A stretch of DNA of 64,000 nt, from assembly GCA_038501785.1 (NCBI GenBank), contig JBAMJR010000137.1, positions 5,567,501 through 5,631,500 of the forward strand, given 5' to 3'. A program made the translations under genes and the position numbers. Shown piece by piece: positions 41,498 to 56,400 of this stretch. The first letter of the stretch is position 1. Each line of letters starts with the position of its first letter. The DNA is from Myoxocephalus aenaeus (Eukaryota; Chordata; Actinopteri; Perciformes; Cottidae). The notes under the pieces were generated by a model. That model had not been told where the DNA came from, made no database searches, and saw only the letters and a list, made by a program, of their open reading frames with translations.

Positions 41498-44400
41498 TAA
41501 TTATAGCTGAATTCTACATTCTGAGTAGTCTTTATTGATAAATTGTATTTTTGTTTGTGACATTATTAGCTATTCACTCTATGACCAACTACAGATGTTG
41601 ATACCACATTTACCACAAGAATGTCAGTCACGACACTTAAAAAAAAAAAATAGTACATATAGATTTGACAGTGAATGTGTTTCAACTATGTTTAATATTT
41701 AGTACTGTTTGTTGCTTGTATATGGTCAGCGTGCATATGGACATTTTGCATTATTTTAAGATTATTATGGTTATAGCTATATGAACTTAAGAACAAGCCT
41801 CCGTATAAAAAAACGCAGAGCCTGGGAAGTGGCAAGTCAACTGAGTATTTGGGTATTATTTCATTCCAGTTGCATACATTAACCTGCCAAGCAGTCGTCT
41901 CATTTTACACACCAGTCTCAAGGGATGAGGCACAAGCAGGCCACATGCATACAGGAAGTGCTGTGCAAATGTATCGCGTCCCTGTTGAAATGTGATCCTT
42001 CTTCAACAGGTTACTTAATTCTTGTGTTAAAACTGTGTCCTGTTGGTTTTATACCCTGCTCACCATTCTTGAGTGTTGTCGTCATGGACATAGTTTGATC
42101 CGGTCAACTTACAACGCCCACCACAAATCCCCTCTTCTTCCCCACCCTGTCCCCATGATTATTGGTGCTGCAGTGTTTACTGTTGGCAGACAAGGAATTC
42201 ATGTTGTGGCCATTGTTTACAGGAAAGAATGTCCCCACTTGTGTCTGGGCTGACATGCCATTCGTTTGAGTAGAAGAAGAATGTCCGCTACTTCTGTTTG
42301 GGCTGTTCAGTATGTCATCCTCATGCTATGCTGCACAGAGGTTTTTGTTGTAAGTTGTTTGCCTTAGGCGATGTCCAAAGTAATGCAGATACATTTGATG
42401 CAGCATCCTTTCTCCCATGTTGGCCATCCATCCACACAAGGCCAGTGTTTCCCTCCAACAAAAAGGGGCTTTCTCAAAATGTTCTCCAAACCGGATACAT
42501 TTTATTATGCCAATCTTGTTTGGCAAGAAAGTGTGGTTGTTAACATTTTGAGACATCAGGATCCTTGTAGTATTGTTAACGCCACAGTTGGTAACTTGAA
42601 TGAAAACAACGTTGTCATTTTTGTTGAAACTGCCCCAATATTCTATAGTCGTACATGAGACAGATTATCTGTGAAATTATCTATGGAATCACTCTTAACC
42701 AAGTAGCATTTACAACCAGTGTTCAAATTACTATATGCAATGGCAACAAAAAGACATTGGAACTTGAATTTCATATTATGTGGTCTGTTATGATGAAAAA
42801 CAATGTGAGTGATCATGGAGAGTAGAAGGTGAGGGAACAAAGCACCACATGGTCAGCATAACCAGACATAACCGCTTGTCACTGGGTTCCTTTTGAAGCC
42901 AGTGCTTCTTTTTCACGGTTGTTTCACACCTCCCATTCACACTAGTGAAGCTCCCTCCATTCACCTTTAATTTGCAGGTGGAAACTTCACATTGAACCTG
43001 TTTCACATTGAAACAAAACTTTTATGACTTTGACATACCTACTTTGCTGAAAGAATGGGTTTGTATGCCTGTTCTTATGTTCTTATTAAAAAGGATATTT
43101 TCCAAATTGGCACAGCTATCCTAAAACTCCCTGGACCTGACATGAACAATAACTAAGGTCTGAATCCAGATGTAGGAGTTGGGTTTTTCCAGAGAGAAGT
43201 GCAGGCACAGCTGCTAACCCCAAAAGAGATTATTTTACACTCCTTTGTTACTTAACTTTAATGTGACATTCTCCAATCCCAGTGCCCATGAGATTGTGAC
43301 TCACCTAAGCAGCTGTAGTCTATCTAATGTCATTATTAAAGACTGAGCTGTGTTCACAGACCAGCTGCAGAAAGACTCCAGACCAGTATTGTGAATGGCT
43401 GTTCCATGTTTTAACCCTAAAGTGAACACTCCATAGTGAATTTTGCTACCCGTTAGGTTTATTGGTCTCCACCAAATAGTGTAATATGACTAAGCTTCTC
43501 TTGTTGAGCTTGTCCAGATGGAGAATGCGTATTAAGGCTTTCCCCACATTTGTGCTCTTCTGCATACCACAGCAATAACGCACCTTTTCTTTGTTTCTGA
43601 ATTATGTAATGGTTGTCTGAACTGAATTAAAATCACCAACCCTGTTTTTATTCATTTCAAACTTTCATTTGATATAGGTAAATTCAAGAAAACCACATGA
43701 GTTTTTTGGTTTTGTTTCTAAGATGCTTGTTTGTGTACACCGTTGTAAACCCAAACATAAAACATTGTCTTATTTCTTTGTACTAATGTTATCTTTTTCT
43801 GATTTGTTTTAGAGTAAGAAAACTCATATACCGTACAGGGACAGCAAGCTGACGCGGCTACTTAAAGACTCCTTGGGGGGCAACTGCAGGACGGTTATGA
43901 TTGCCAATGTTAGCCCCTCTTCCAAGTCATACGATGACACCCACAACGCACTGAAGTATGCCAACAGGGCCAAGGAGATTAAGTCCTCGGTTAGTATTAA
44001 AGTTATTGTATTGTTCCATAATTGTTATATAACTGATGTGATACTTGAGCTATGGATGTATGAATTTATCTCGAATCATTACATTTTTCTCTATTCCCTT
44101 ACCTTTCAGCTGAAAAGTAATGTTGTAAGCCTGGACAGCCACATTGGCCAGTATGCAGTGATATGTGAGAAGCAACGGCAAGAGGTAATATGAAACAACA
44201 ACACTGCCATGCTCCATTTCTTTGAGAAAAACCCTGTTGAATTGTTAAAAAAAAAAAATCTTCATTTGAACAGTCGCCTTAATCAGTGGTTCAATTCTGA
44301 CTGCTATTTATGTTCTCTAAAGATTCTACAGTTGAAGAAAAAGCTGAATGAATGTGAGAAGAACATGGTGCATGCGGCTTCGAACATGATCTCATCTCAG

Positions 44401-47356
44401 AAACAGGCAGAGTTCAAAAGGTAAGCATCTACGTAAGTGTGATTCAGATTGCAACCTGAGGCATGTCAGAGGTTGTTTCTTTATGTGTAATAATGGACCG
44501 ATCACACCAGACGCGACTCTCAAAAACGCGTCGCTAAATGGATCATTTGATGGATTTTCTGACACTTGGTAGGTCATTGTTGTAGCAGGCTAGGCAAAGT
44601 AACCTTTAGTTGGATGAAGTAGAATCTCCTCTCTCTGCCCACTTTCTCCAACTCTTCCTTGGGGTTCACAAGGCATTACCAGGCCAAAGTGGGATATATA
44701 ATCCCTCCAGTGTGTTCCAGGGCTGCCTCAGGGTCTCCTCTCAGCTGGACGTGTCTTAAATACCTTTACAGGGAGGCGTCCATAGAGCATCCTAAATAGA
44801 CACTCCAGCCACTTCAATTGTCTCCTTTCAATGTAAAGGAGCAGTGGTTCTTCTCCAATCTCTGACATTTGTCACACCAGACCTTCAGACTTATAGGTGT
44901 GAGATGCTCTCTGCTCTTGGACTGCACCTTAAATTATATATGGTGACCTATAATGTTCTGTATAATACATTGATAATTCTGGAGAGAAACTATTATACTA
45001 AATTATTTGGTTGTGCTTAGATAGCCTACCTTCACCCTTTACTTTTATAAACAAAATCCCAAAGTTCAAATTTAGTTTTCAACCAGGAGCAGAACTTTCA
45101 ATTTGAGGTGCACTTGCAAAATGTTGCTTGAATAGAAAGAAGCAAAGCAGCTTTTTCTTACCCAAATAAACTCTACTCTCATTTATCAGTAACTCACAGT
45201 GTCGGTGTGGATATCATTAGTTGAAAATTCCAGCTGCTGATTATGTATTTGTTTGTGCTGCCTTGCGCACACACTCGCAATACAATGCATTAGTGGTGTT
45301 TTTGACAGCTGACCTACCCAGAGTGCATTGGAAACCGTTTTCAGAATTGGTGATCCAATGCCACTTCTGCTAAACAACTTGTTTGTGTTGCTTCTATGAG
45401 ATGCTATGCCACGAAATGGCCACTTGAATCTCCTGGAAAACAGTGCATCTTCTTAACAATCTAATGTCCCTCTTTACAAATCTTGTTCAAAGGCAACTAA
45501 TACTGTTTCATGGAGAAACATTTCAAATATTAATTTTTATATAATTTATGTTTTAGTGTTATTGTTTTGGTAAGAAAACTGCAATATCGCACCAGCAAGA
45601 ATTTAAGCTCTGCAACATACCAATATTCTTATACAGGAAGACTTTTTTGACTTTTCCACAACCACCCCTAACCTCCACTGTAGTCAATGGACCTGGAGAG
45701 AGCAGCCAGATACTAAAATATTAATAAACAGTGTGATGTAATTAATCCAGTTTTAAAGACAAATTAATGGTATAGAAAGCATTATTCAATTTTGTTGTGG
45801 TCTGTAAATTGATGCTATTTCTATGCTTACATGTTATTTGTCTTTCATTAAAACATGGTGACCCATTCAAAAACATATAGCACTGATTACTGCTGTTTAC
45901 AACTTCCTTTCATTTTTTACCTGCACCAAATATACAGTTAGTAACTCTGTGTATGAGAGAATACTAGTGTTTTATCTAGCTGCTACAATCAACTAACTTA
46001 ACTATCTTTTATTTAAATGTGGAGTTTTAATATGACAGGGACAGCTGTGCAGAATGTTTCTTTGTATTCAAATAATATATACACATTGATTTATTTTACG
46101 TAAATCAGATTAACCACATCCAATCGATTAATTTTTAAGGCACACAGTGGCATCTGTTGGGGTATTTGGGGCGGGGGACATGGAAAAGCTGAATGAGTCT
46201 CATTCCCACACATTTCATTCACTGGCATCAGAATTCACAACTCGCACAGTGAGAGGCTCTGAATAGAGGCTGCACGCTTCTCACGCTATTAAAAATTCAG
46301 CAGTCTAGCAAGGCCACAACGTCTCCTACGTCACTGGAGTTACATTGAAGAGTGCAGTCACATTTCAGCGACAGCTCTCCAGTCTTATTTACCTGCATGC
46401 CTCTCCTGTCTCTCCTACTGCTTTAACTCAACCAGACAGCCACTTGCATCCAATCGTGATATCACCGCAACTCTGTTCCAAGAATACATATATACATCAT
46501 ACAGCTAAGAATATCTTTCTGGCTCAGTCCGACCAGAACTGGCATCTAGTTGAAGCTCTAGATTATATGAAAAGGACATCATCATTAATTAATGGTGGAG
46601 AATACCTGTATTAGCCATTGGTATATTTTTACATTATCATTATTAGCTGTATTACTGTATTTGAACTGGTTTTATTGTGTTGAGAAAACAATTAAATATC
46701 TCATTGCCTTTAGTGTGTTAAATACTCTGAACAAGTGGTTTGGAAAAGCTCTTGGCACAGCAATTAATATAAATTTGCCCCATACATGTTGCACACCAGC
46801 TTTTAATCACATCTGGCTTGAATCCCTGTGATGATGGCGATGTTTTATTGGATTGCATTATACTAAAAGGTGTTTCAAATATTCTGTCCCATGTAGTTGA
46901 ATCAGAGTGGACAAAAAAAACACATTTCAATATAATACAGTTAAAAACAATACTCCAACCTCAAAAATGGCCAAACCCCTGCAAAAACTGAGCCTTACAG
47001 TTGGACAAAGACACAGGTTATCAAGGCAATTGTAATCAATTCCATTATACTACATATGTGGACCTATTTATCTATTTTACAGGCCAATTCATCAATTTTG
47101 ACAATATCAATCACAAATATATTTACATATACAGTGTATGTGATACAGGTGTTCTCCGCAATTAATTATGATGCATTTAACCTTTTCATATTATCTAGAG
47201 CTTCAACTCGATTCCAGTTGTTTCTTTAATTGCAAAAGAAGCTGGGACTAGAAGACCATTTAGACCATTTTTATAAAGTTTGACAATCACTTTTGTTACT
47301 TTCAAATTTTCTAATGCTCCCCTTTTTAAGGCAAAGCTTTTTGCAATTAAACATCA

Positions 47357-47448
<92 letters not shown>

Positions 47449-50400
47449 GGGTGTCAGAAGCTCTGCAGCAAATCTTCTCGGGCCGGGCCCAAATCAGGAA
47501 AGAACAGCTGGATCTGGAGAGACAACTGAAGGAGAACGAGCTCCGCCAGCGGTACACTGAGGAGGACAACCTGCAGGTCCAATGTTTCTGTGCCAAAGAA
47601 AAGACTGAGAAGGTAGCTGATGCTTACGCTGCTATCCACAGAGTCCATCATCCCCGCAGAAAATCAGTTGCTGAGTCATCATTTCACTTCTTTGTTCTCT
47701 ATAGTTGTCTTGGCCTCTCATTTACACCACTACAAGACAGGGTCACTGCTCCGCAGCTCCTGGCTCCTCTTTGCCATTTAAGTCCCAGTATTAGGCCCAG
47801 CTGTAATTGCCATTGAAAGTATAAACGGGGAATTATTAGTACCAAACTTTGCAGAATTGTTCCCTCTCATCCAATACAAACTAAACTGTGGGGGCTTTTA
47901 CCAGAGAGTGGTGCTGAGTCATCGGTCTGCATTCTAAAACAATTGTTTTTTTAAAAGTTACAATAGTTATAAGTTACATGGAATTGATTCACATTAACTT
48001 CTCAAACAATGAACAACAAATGCTTAATATTTTTAGATTCATCAATATAACTTGACTGGAGCTTGGTGACACATTGTTGTTAGCAGCTATAATTATTGTT
48101 ATTTAGACCACATAGTTAATAGTGTGGTATACTAATGCTTGCGCAAACAATGGACGATTCATGATGTCACCTAAATGACTTTTGTTGTCGTCGCTTTTAA
48201 TAGGCAACTTGTAAGCACGAGCGGAAGATTGCCAGCTTACGCACTCGGCATCAACACATTCACAAACGTTTGAATGAGACAGAAACACGTTTCCTGGACA
48301 ATGATGGCTTGCTTCATCGTGTCGAGAATGATATCAAGCTGCTGAAGTCAAATGATCAAACCTCAGAGGTAAGTAGAACTAATTGACTCACATTTATCAG
48401 TGCTGAAAAACAGCTGAGTGATTGACTGGCAAATATGTGTTTTGTTGTGTCTTAAGTATTTACATATCACACTTGTTATGTTTAATCATTTGTATTTAAT
48501 GTTTTAAAACAAATATAATTGCTTCATTGTTATGTGTAATCTATATATTTGATTATAATGTGTGTAACCACAGTGCTGCTAGCCATGTTTATATGAATTC
48601 AAACAGCACTTGACACTGATAATCGGTGATGGAGTGCATGAATTCTTGTCATACTTTGGATAAAGTAGTAGTTACTAAAATGACATAACTTGCGGACAGG
48701 ATGTAATATATAGTGTCAGAAGACAAACGAGAGAAAAACTTCACAATGTGGGTTACAGCCTTCAAAACTCATTGCTTGGTGTTTTTTGTTTGTTTATTTT
48801 GGAAGGTATGCTGTGTCTCTACTGGTGTCGTGACTGTCTTTGTTTTCTTCCCATCTGTTCTCCTAGTAATTAGAACCGTGCTCATTTTATTTCTCCGACT
48901 CACTCGTGGATCACTGAAGAGAATAAATCAATACCCTTTAGTCATCCCTCACACAGCAGCCAGTTACCTCAAACCATCCCCATGTTATTGTTTTCTTCTT
49001 TATCCTTTCTTCCAGGAACTGACCCAGAACTATGACGCACCCACCGGTCAAATGTTCTCTCGCTGTTGTTTCGTAGTTTCTTTATGTCAGAGTTCTTTTC
49101 TTTTTTTTCCCTTCCTCTCCCTTAACCTGAGCAGATAGCTTTTCTGATAAGACATGGCTGAAAACGCCATGCATCTTCTCTCTAGTATCCTGACCCCTAA
49201 CCACCTATTGTTTCTTTTAATTCTGCCCACCAGAGTGCTAATTCAATAGGCTGTTATGTTAGAATGCTTATTGTCTCATCATTTATGCTCTCTGAACTAA
49301 TCTATCTGTGTTGTTCAGGTTTTAGATAAGAGCCTACATTGCCACAGACTGGAGCTGCAGGTTAATGACCTCAAACAACATATAAAGCAGATGGTCGAGC
49401 TGACTGCACTGCAGGACCAGGAGAACAAGCGTATGCAGAAGTAGGTTAACATTACTAAGAACCAATTCAGTGCAGCTGAAGATACTGCACTTCATCTCAC
49501 TGTCACTCGTGTTTATTTTCCTGGAAGAAATATCTCAATAATATTTTTTCATTGATTTTCAGGATGGTAAACATCTTGTTGCCAGCTTATAGTCGGCACT
49601 ACTCTACGTTGCAAGGGGCTGGGCAGGTCACAGCCGCAGACGAGATGGAGAACCATGAACTAGAGCACCTTGTGTTGAGGGAGAGAGGCGTGGTCTGGGC
49701 TGACCAGGAAGGGGTGGGGCAGCAGCTGAAAGGTGTAGGGAATGGAGAGATGTCGCAGGAGGCGAATGAGGTAGACCGCAGCGAGTTGGCACCTGTCCTC
49801 TCTTTCTCACATCTGCTCTACCACCAGAGTAGCCCGTGCAGTAAGTCATCATACTCTTATCATCCTGTCTATTTAGCATATGTTTACATGGATAAAATGA
49901 CTAGTGAAGGTTGGGAAATATGGTAGAGCAAATTATGAGTATTTACATTATTAATTAATATGGCAATTATTTGTTTAGATTAATCCATGAGTTGGTCAGT
50001 CTAGAAAGTTTTTTGAAAGAAAGTGAAAAATGCCCATCACACAGTCCCAGCAGTCTCAAAACTCAAAGTAATGAATTTATAATGATTTCTGTGAGAAAAA
50101 TCTTCACATTTGAGAAGCTAGAACCGGTGTTTGGCATTTTCTTTGATACATTCAGCAAATTCTTTCAGTCTTAAAATGTACTGCCATATAGCCTGAATGG
50201 GAAGATGATATTTTTGCCTTTATAATAAATACATAAAGACATGACCGCAAAATGCTTGAAAAAACAAAACCTCAGATGTTGCAGTAATTAGGGATTGCCT
50301 CAAATTACAGAAAAAGTCAAATGTCCTTGAAAATTATTTTAACATTCTCCTAGTATTTTAAACAGTCCCACCCCACAGTCTCATGTCCCATGGTAGCACA

Positions 50401-53400
50401 TGCAGGTTACAATTGAAGTGGCTGAAACTCCAAACACACATGATCAGTATCCCATTGAGCACAGGCTGCTTTTCTTTAAGACAATAATTATATAATTGTA
50501 ACAAAGTTTTGGGCACATCTACATTGGAAAAAAACTGTTTGATGATTTAGATAATTTTTTCCCATTTGATGATTCTGAAATGTGGCAGACCTAAAATGTA
50601 AGATTAGAAACACATGTGACACCTCGATGTAAGAAAGTGTTAAATATATCAGTCAGGTGTCCTCTGAGGTAGTTCAATGAGGCCCAGATAACACAATCCC
50701 TTTTTTAACTGACATCTCAGTATGACCTATTAGCTGCGGCACCAGGCCCACGTGACATACAGTATAAGACAGACAGTAGAAAAATAGACAAAAGCTGGCT
50801 AACAATAATCAATTACTATCATAATGTCTAGAATGTGTGAGGCATTAAACTCTGCACCTGTCCCTCAGTTCCACTGGCTCGTTTCAAATTGTGGCTCATT
50901 TCAAAGTACTTCTTTGAAACAGTTTTTGTGGAATTCCAATTAAACTTATTGTCAGTAGAACAAATAATTACAACTCCTGAATAAAGATATTAGCTGCAGC
51001 CTCCTGTGGATCATGGATTAAAGTTTGAAAGATTAAAACATGTTTGTTTAAGACCCAAAACACTCCAGGTTGACTTGATCTTTGGGTAATTCATTATAAA
51101 TGACAACTGTTTCTTCTGACTTCACATCTGGGCCACATTGCACTGTACATCATGTTTGGGCTTTTGTGTGAGATTTTGTTTTCTTGAACATTGTACAATA
51201 GCCAGATTGACTCTTTCAAGATTTTGTATTATTACAATTTGTTTAGCTAGTTCAATATTTTTTATTCTCAGGCGCAGAGGGCCGTACAAAAAGAACATCA
51301 ATGTGCAATGCTGCTCCATCACCCAAAGGTAAATCTACTCTCCTCTCTCCCCCGTCATGCTAACATACTGTAGTCATTAATCTAAAACCCCTGCATGCCT
51401 GGTAATCCCCCCTCCCCCTCAATCATTCACTTCTCTCCTTGTCAGCTTTCACTCAATCCATCATACTTGCCCAAACACACTTTGAGAGATGATGCTACAT
51501 TTTATTAAAGCAGAACAAACACGCCATAAAGTTGTGTTTTTAATGTGCGATATAAATGTTCAATTGTCTTGGGTTAGCCTAAATTTCCACTTTGCCGTGT
51601 TGCTTTTTATTTGCTGAACATGTTTTTAGCAGTTGAAGTAAAAGTACTTGTTGGGAGTAGTAAAATAAACAATAAAACTCAGACATGTAATATAATTTGA
51701 TTTATAGCTGTGCTGCAGACATTCTGTCTTGGCCAAAACATGAATAATAAAACGATGTGAATACTCACAACCGGTTTTATAGAGGGAAAACTGTACACAT
51801 GGAACCTTTGGGGAAATGTAACACAAAAACCTTTGTGAAATATTGCAGTTCAAATTGGCTGTAATGATATTTACCGCAGGTGGTCTACATTTCATTGAAA
51901 CCTATTGTGGGAAATTTAACTTTTAAAGAAAATACTCCTGCCAGATGACCAGAGTTCCGTGAATGGAAATGAAACATGAAAGCACCTGGGAGTTTGTCAC
52001 CACTGCTATTAAATCTCCTTGCAAGTTATTATGAAAAAAGTCTGTATCGCCTGTCTGTCTGACCCTTCTCTCGAAGTCAAGCCAGTGGTTTTATAGTTGT
52101 TTTTTCTCCCCATTTGGTTATTCATTCTAATTTTCTTTGCCAATGCATCTATCGTCGTCTTTCCACATGTGCTAACACCTCCACACACTGTAATTGTATC
52201 ACTATTGTAAGCTTTAATATTTTAGCAAAAAAACTTGTATGGCCAAACTTGAACTTCATTCCGCATTTGACACACCCAAAATAAAACATTGGGTGGATTT
52301 GGTATTTGAGAAACACTAGTTAATACTTTTTACTTTCCACTCATATAATGATACTTAAATAATACCTATTATTAACAACAAAATGTATCGAGTGCATGAC
52401 AATTATATAATCTGCAACCTTCCTCATGTATATGTAATAGTTACTATTACAATGTACCTTCAACAATAGTTGACACAGCTAAACAGTAATATAGCTCAAT
52501 TTACCAGACACGAAAAGATGTATGTTGACATTATGTCAATAATATCTACATCCTACATACAGCAGCACCTTAAGAAATAAGGAATTATCCAGGCATTTGT
52601 CCTATTTTTAACTCAACATACATACAAGCCATGCCTTTTTTAGGCGTTATAATAATTAATAGCCTTTAAAAAGTGTTTTGCATCACAATGTTCCCATAAT
52701 TTAGATCATATGTCTACTGTTTCACCTCCCTGATAAAATCATAACTCTGTTCTTCTATTCTTTGGCTCACACAGCACCATGTCCATCTTAATTTCAAAGC
52801 TACCACTCGTGCATGAATGTAGTATATACACACGCATATGTACAATAGGTTCAGCTTCATACACGTTGTGCAGCATTATCAGCTATTCTATTTGGTCAAA
52901 TATTGACAAAACTCTAAATTATATACATCTGAAATAACACGGATGTTTTGATGAATAATGCTTTTACATAGCATTCGGACAAACCTCTCTGATCTTATCC
53001 TGATGCTGTTTGGCAGTCCCTTACTGCTTCCTCAGCTCTTAATGGTAGTCACTGCAGCATGTTATGAGAAATAGCTCCACCCTGCAGTTTGCGAAGCCAA
53101 TCAAATCTCACTGGTTTCAGAGAGGGTTGAGGTTTTGAAAGAGCATTAACTCTTTGTGCACTGCTTAATAATAGCAAAGCACACAAAAGTAATCACTTTG
53201 AAGGAACACAATTCAGTGTTGATTTAAAACGTGTCCACACACGCATTTATTAATAGCTTCGTGATGTTTCATTCAGCTACCTCCCACTGCCTCCTTTATG
53301 CTGTTCTTTTTATACTCTCATTCAATCCTCTACCTCTCCCTTCTCTTATCTATTTTTTCCTCCTTCGATTTTTGCTGTCCCTTTTGCTTCAAATATCTGT

Positions 53401-56400
53401 TAGTCTGGATTTTTCCTCCATTCTGCCTTTCTTTCCTTCCTACCCTGAAATGTTTTTTCTGTCTGTCTAGCATCTAACCCTCCCAATCCCTCTTGAGCTT
53501 CATTCATGAAAATGCAGATCCACAGCAGGGCAGGAAAAAACGTCAACAGACGTAAACTCCCCTGCTCCACCAACCAGAAAAGGCGCACTATAAAAAACAT
53601 GCAGCAGCAACCAGGCGACCCTAATTCAGCGCAGCCTCCACCCGAAATAGCAACTCATGCATGTATTAATCCCCTACAAGCCAAAAATATGTGATTGAAG
53701 GAAATGCTGCCATTTACTGCTAGGGACAACTCCTCCGCCACAGAAAAGGGCTATTTGTCATCATCTCCTCACTCGGTGTGCTGTCTGAGGTCTGACTCAC
53801 ATTTGCTAAATATTGCATTTTGATATATAAGGTAATGTCTCAGTCAGTCATTCACCTTTGCATTCAGTGCTCTCACTTCCTCTATGTGCTGGCATTTTTC
53901 CTTTTTAGTCCCCTCCCTAACCCCCACTACACGCCAGCAGGAAATGCCATGAGCATAATGTGATGCATACACCGGGATTTAACCTCATTCTGCTCTGCAA
54001 CTTGTGCAAGCTTTTGTGGCTGTCGTTGTTAAATGAAGCTAGACAATGTGGGAGGGAAGTTACTGGATACAATTTTGCATATTATTCGGTATTTGAATAC
54101 ATATCGCTATATATAATTTGGTAATCCTGTTTTAGTGTTTCAGATTAGTAATGCTGAACATACCACATGGTTCATTATCATTGGGGCTAAACATGTATTT
54201 GGATTTCAACATTGATCTGAAGGTATTTAACTGTGCTAGCAGTTCAAACTAGCTTCGAATAACAAACATCAGTCCTGTTGGGAATCTGCTTTCTTGCAAT
54301 AATTACTACAAATTAAGGCAAAGTCAACCAATCACTATGCTATTGGTCAGTGGATTCCAAATATTGTTCACTATCTGCAAGAGTTGTCTGTCTGTCAATG
54401 CTCGACTGTTATCTAGCTACAGTATGTGTAGTTGACGTCCACAGTTGGCTAAAGCAAATCAATAACGTCTTTTTGAACAGCAAATAGCCAGGCGCCATCC
54501 TCGCTAGCTTTCTCAAATAACAAAAAAGTACCACTTTGCAATGCAGTCTCATCTTGTAGCTTGGCTAACTTACAAAATACATGCTAATATGGCTCATACA
54601 ATTTAAAAAAGAAAAAAACTAAGCCTGCTAACAGCATTGATCATGCCCTTGATTTTATGGGGGACAATTGAGTACAGAAGTTGGCGTGACAGGACATTTG
54701 ATGTTTAATGGGGGTAACAGCACACTGGCGCCAACTCTGGGGAGGTCTTGTCATTTTTTACTTACTTACTTCTTTTTAATTCTCCAAATATCTTAGAACA
54801 AAAATAATGCAAGTGCAATATTTAAGGCAAAAAATACTCTTAACCCCAAAAAGATTTGCTGTGTTGACTCCTAGTAATGCAGTTGGTTGTCACAGAACTG
54901 CTAGCTAATATTAGCACACTGCTTTAGGGCACATTCATCAGGACTTTATTGTTCCCTGGTAATCACTAGGTTGGTACATTTTAACGTCATGTGAGCAACA
55001 AACGGAGTACCCTGTAATATATGAACAAAAAAATACATATAATTTATTTTATTTTAAACCTGCTACAGCAGCAGCACCTACATTTTCAAAGAGTTCAGAG
55101 TTGTGTGTTTGAGCACCATGTTTTTCTCAGTTTGAAAAAAAAAGATCCAAAGGTGTTGGCAGGTAAAATCCTCGAGTTCATGTCTATTTATAAAATGCAG
55201 TGCTTTTCTTGGATAATAATGCATGTCACAGATCTATTCTGACATTGTAAAGTTTATGTGTAAGGAGGGCACAATAATGTTTAAATGCCACGTGCCATGC
55301 ATAATATCTCCAAAACTACTGATCACATTTTGATGCAATTTATGATCCATCGCATTTCTCTGTTGGGACATTTTTTAATTTGCACTGTTTAGCCGAAGGC
55401 TGGCACTTCAGCGCTTATTACTGATTTAGTATGGGGGACAGCATCATTTGTGGAGGGGTGTGTTTAGTGTTGCCATGCTTACTTTTTAAAGGGGTTTGAT
55501 TTGCTTTCTCTTTCAAAGCCCTTAGCTGTAACAATGCATTGATGTACTTCAAAGATGGCTTGTTACAGATGCTGGCATCTGCAAAGACGTCTTGAAACGC
55601 TGTCAGTTGTAGAGGTGATCATTCCCATAGCAAGCATTTTAGTCACAGAGTAACATGGTGATGTTGCTGTTTTACCACATCATGCGATATTCTGACCAGC
55701 AAGCACAAACACACGCAATGTTTGGACCCGTAAACACTGGATGAATACATTAGTATTATATGTTATGAAAGAAAGTGAATACGGGATACAGACAGCAGAT
55801 TATTGGACCATTCCCCTTTCAATCTAATGGAGAGTTCTCAGTCCGATTTGATTCTCATCTGTAATGTTCAAATGTTTGCTTTTTGATAAGGAACCTTATA
55901 ATTAATTATATATGAATATGTCCTTGTTAAAGCCCCTGTAAATTCTCACATATTAAGCATTGTTCTATAAAATAAAATAAAATTTCTTGACTAACAAAGT
56001 TAAAGTTTGTAAAAACTTTTAACAGTCTTTTAACCAAGTTTTAATAGTCAAATTCTCAATTGACCTGCTTCAAAGTGACTGTGTGGGTGTGTTTTAAACA
56101 GGTTTGATTGAAGAGCTGAGCTTAAGCAAAAAAAACACAACTTTCAACAGGTTTTGATTCAAATATTGCTCCACCCTCATTGGTGCATGAAAATATGTGA
56201 CATGACCCTTTCTACTTCAAACCAGTGGGAAGAGTACAGAAAAAATAAAAATAAAGAAATCCCTAATGTGAAATACTCAAAACAGTTCTTGCTTTGGCAG
56301 AACATGTTGTGGTTCTGTAGGATCCATCACTAATAGTAAAAAGATGTTTTCATGGTCTTTACTCTGCTTTTTAAAAACTCGCTTTATGACTGTCCGTTTT

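Larger units (their letters stand above)
44421..47449 (+). other. kif18a: kif18a intron 9
   Basis: GTAAGC...CTCTAG intron of 3.0 kb. It carries a LINE tail remnant (44595-44850) and ends in a CT microsatellite. The segment between is AT-rich and unrecognised. Confidence 0.75.

Noticed and set aside
44280..44300. GGTTCAATTC resembling a tRNA B box
   Set aside because: No A box, acceptor stem or T-stem partner around it; no tRNA or snRNA gene was found anywhere.
47280..47816. 178-codon open frame across the CT repeat and exon 10
   Set aside because: Only 47450-47612 is real kif18a coding; the Leu-Ser part is the microsatellite and the end is intron read-through.
48713..49138. 141-codon open frame with hydrophobic stretches
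   Set aside because: Lies in kif18a intron 11, pyrimidine-rich low-complexity sequence, with no recognisable family.
53506..53694. Open frame with [14 protein letters not shown], faintly like the human KIF18A tail segment TRRKLMPSPLK
   Set aside because: It has no phase-compatible splice sites, and exon 14 (51272-51328) plus exon 15 already cover that segment in the alignment.
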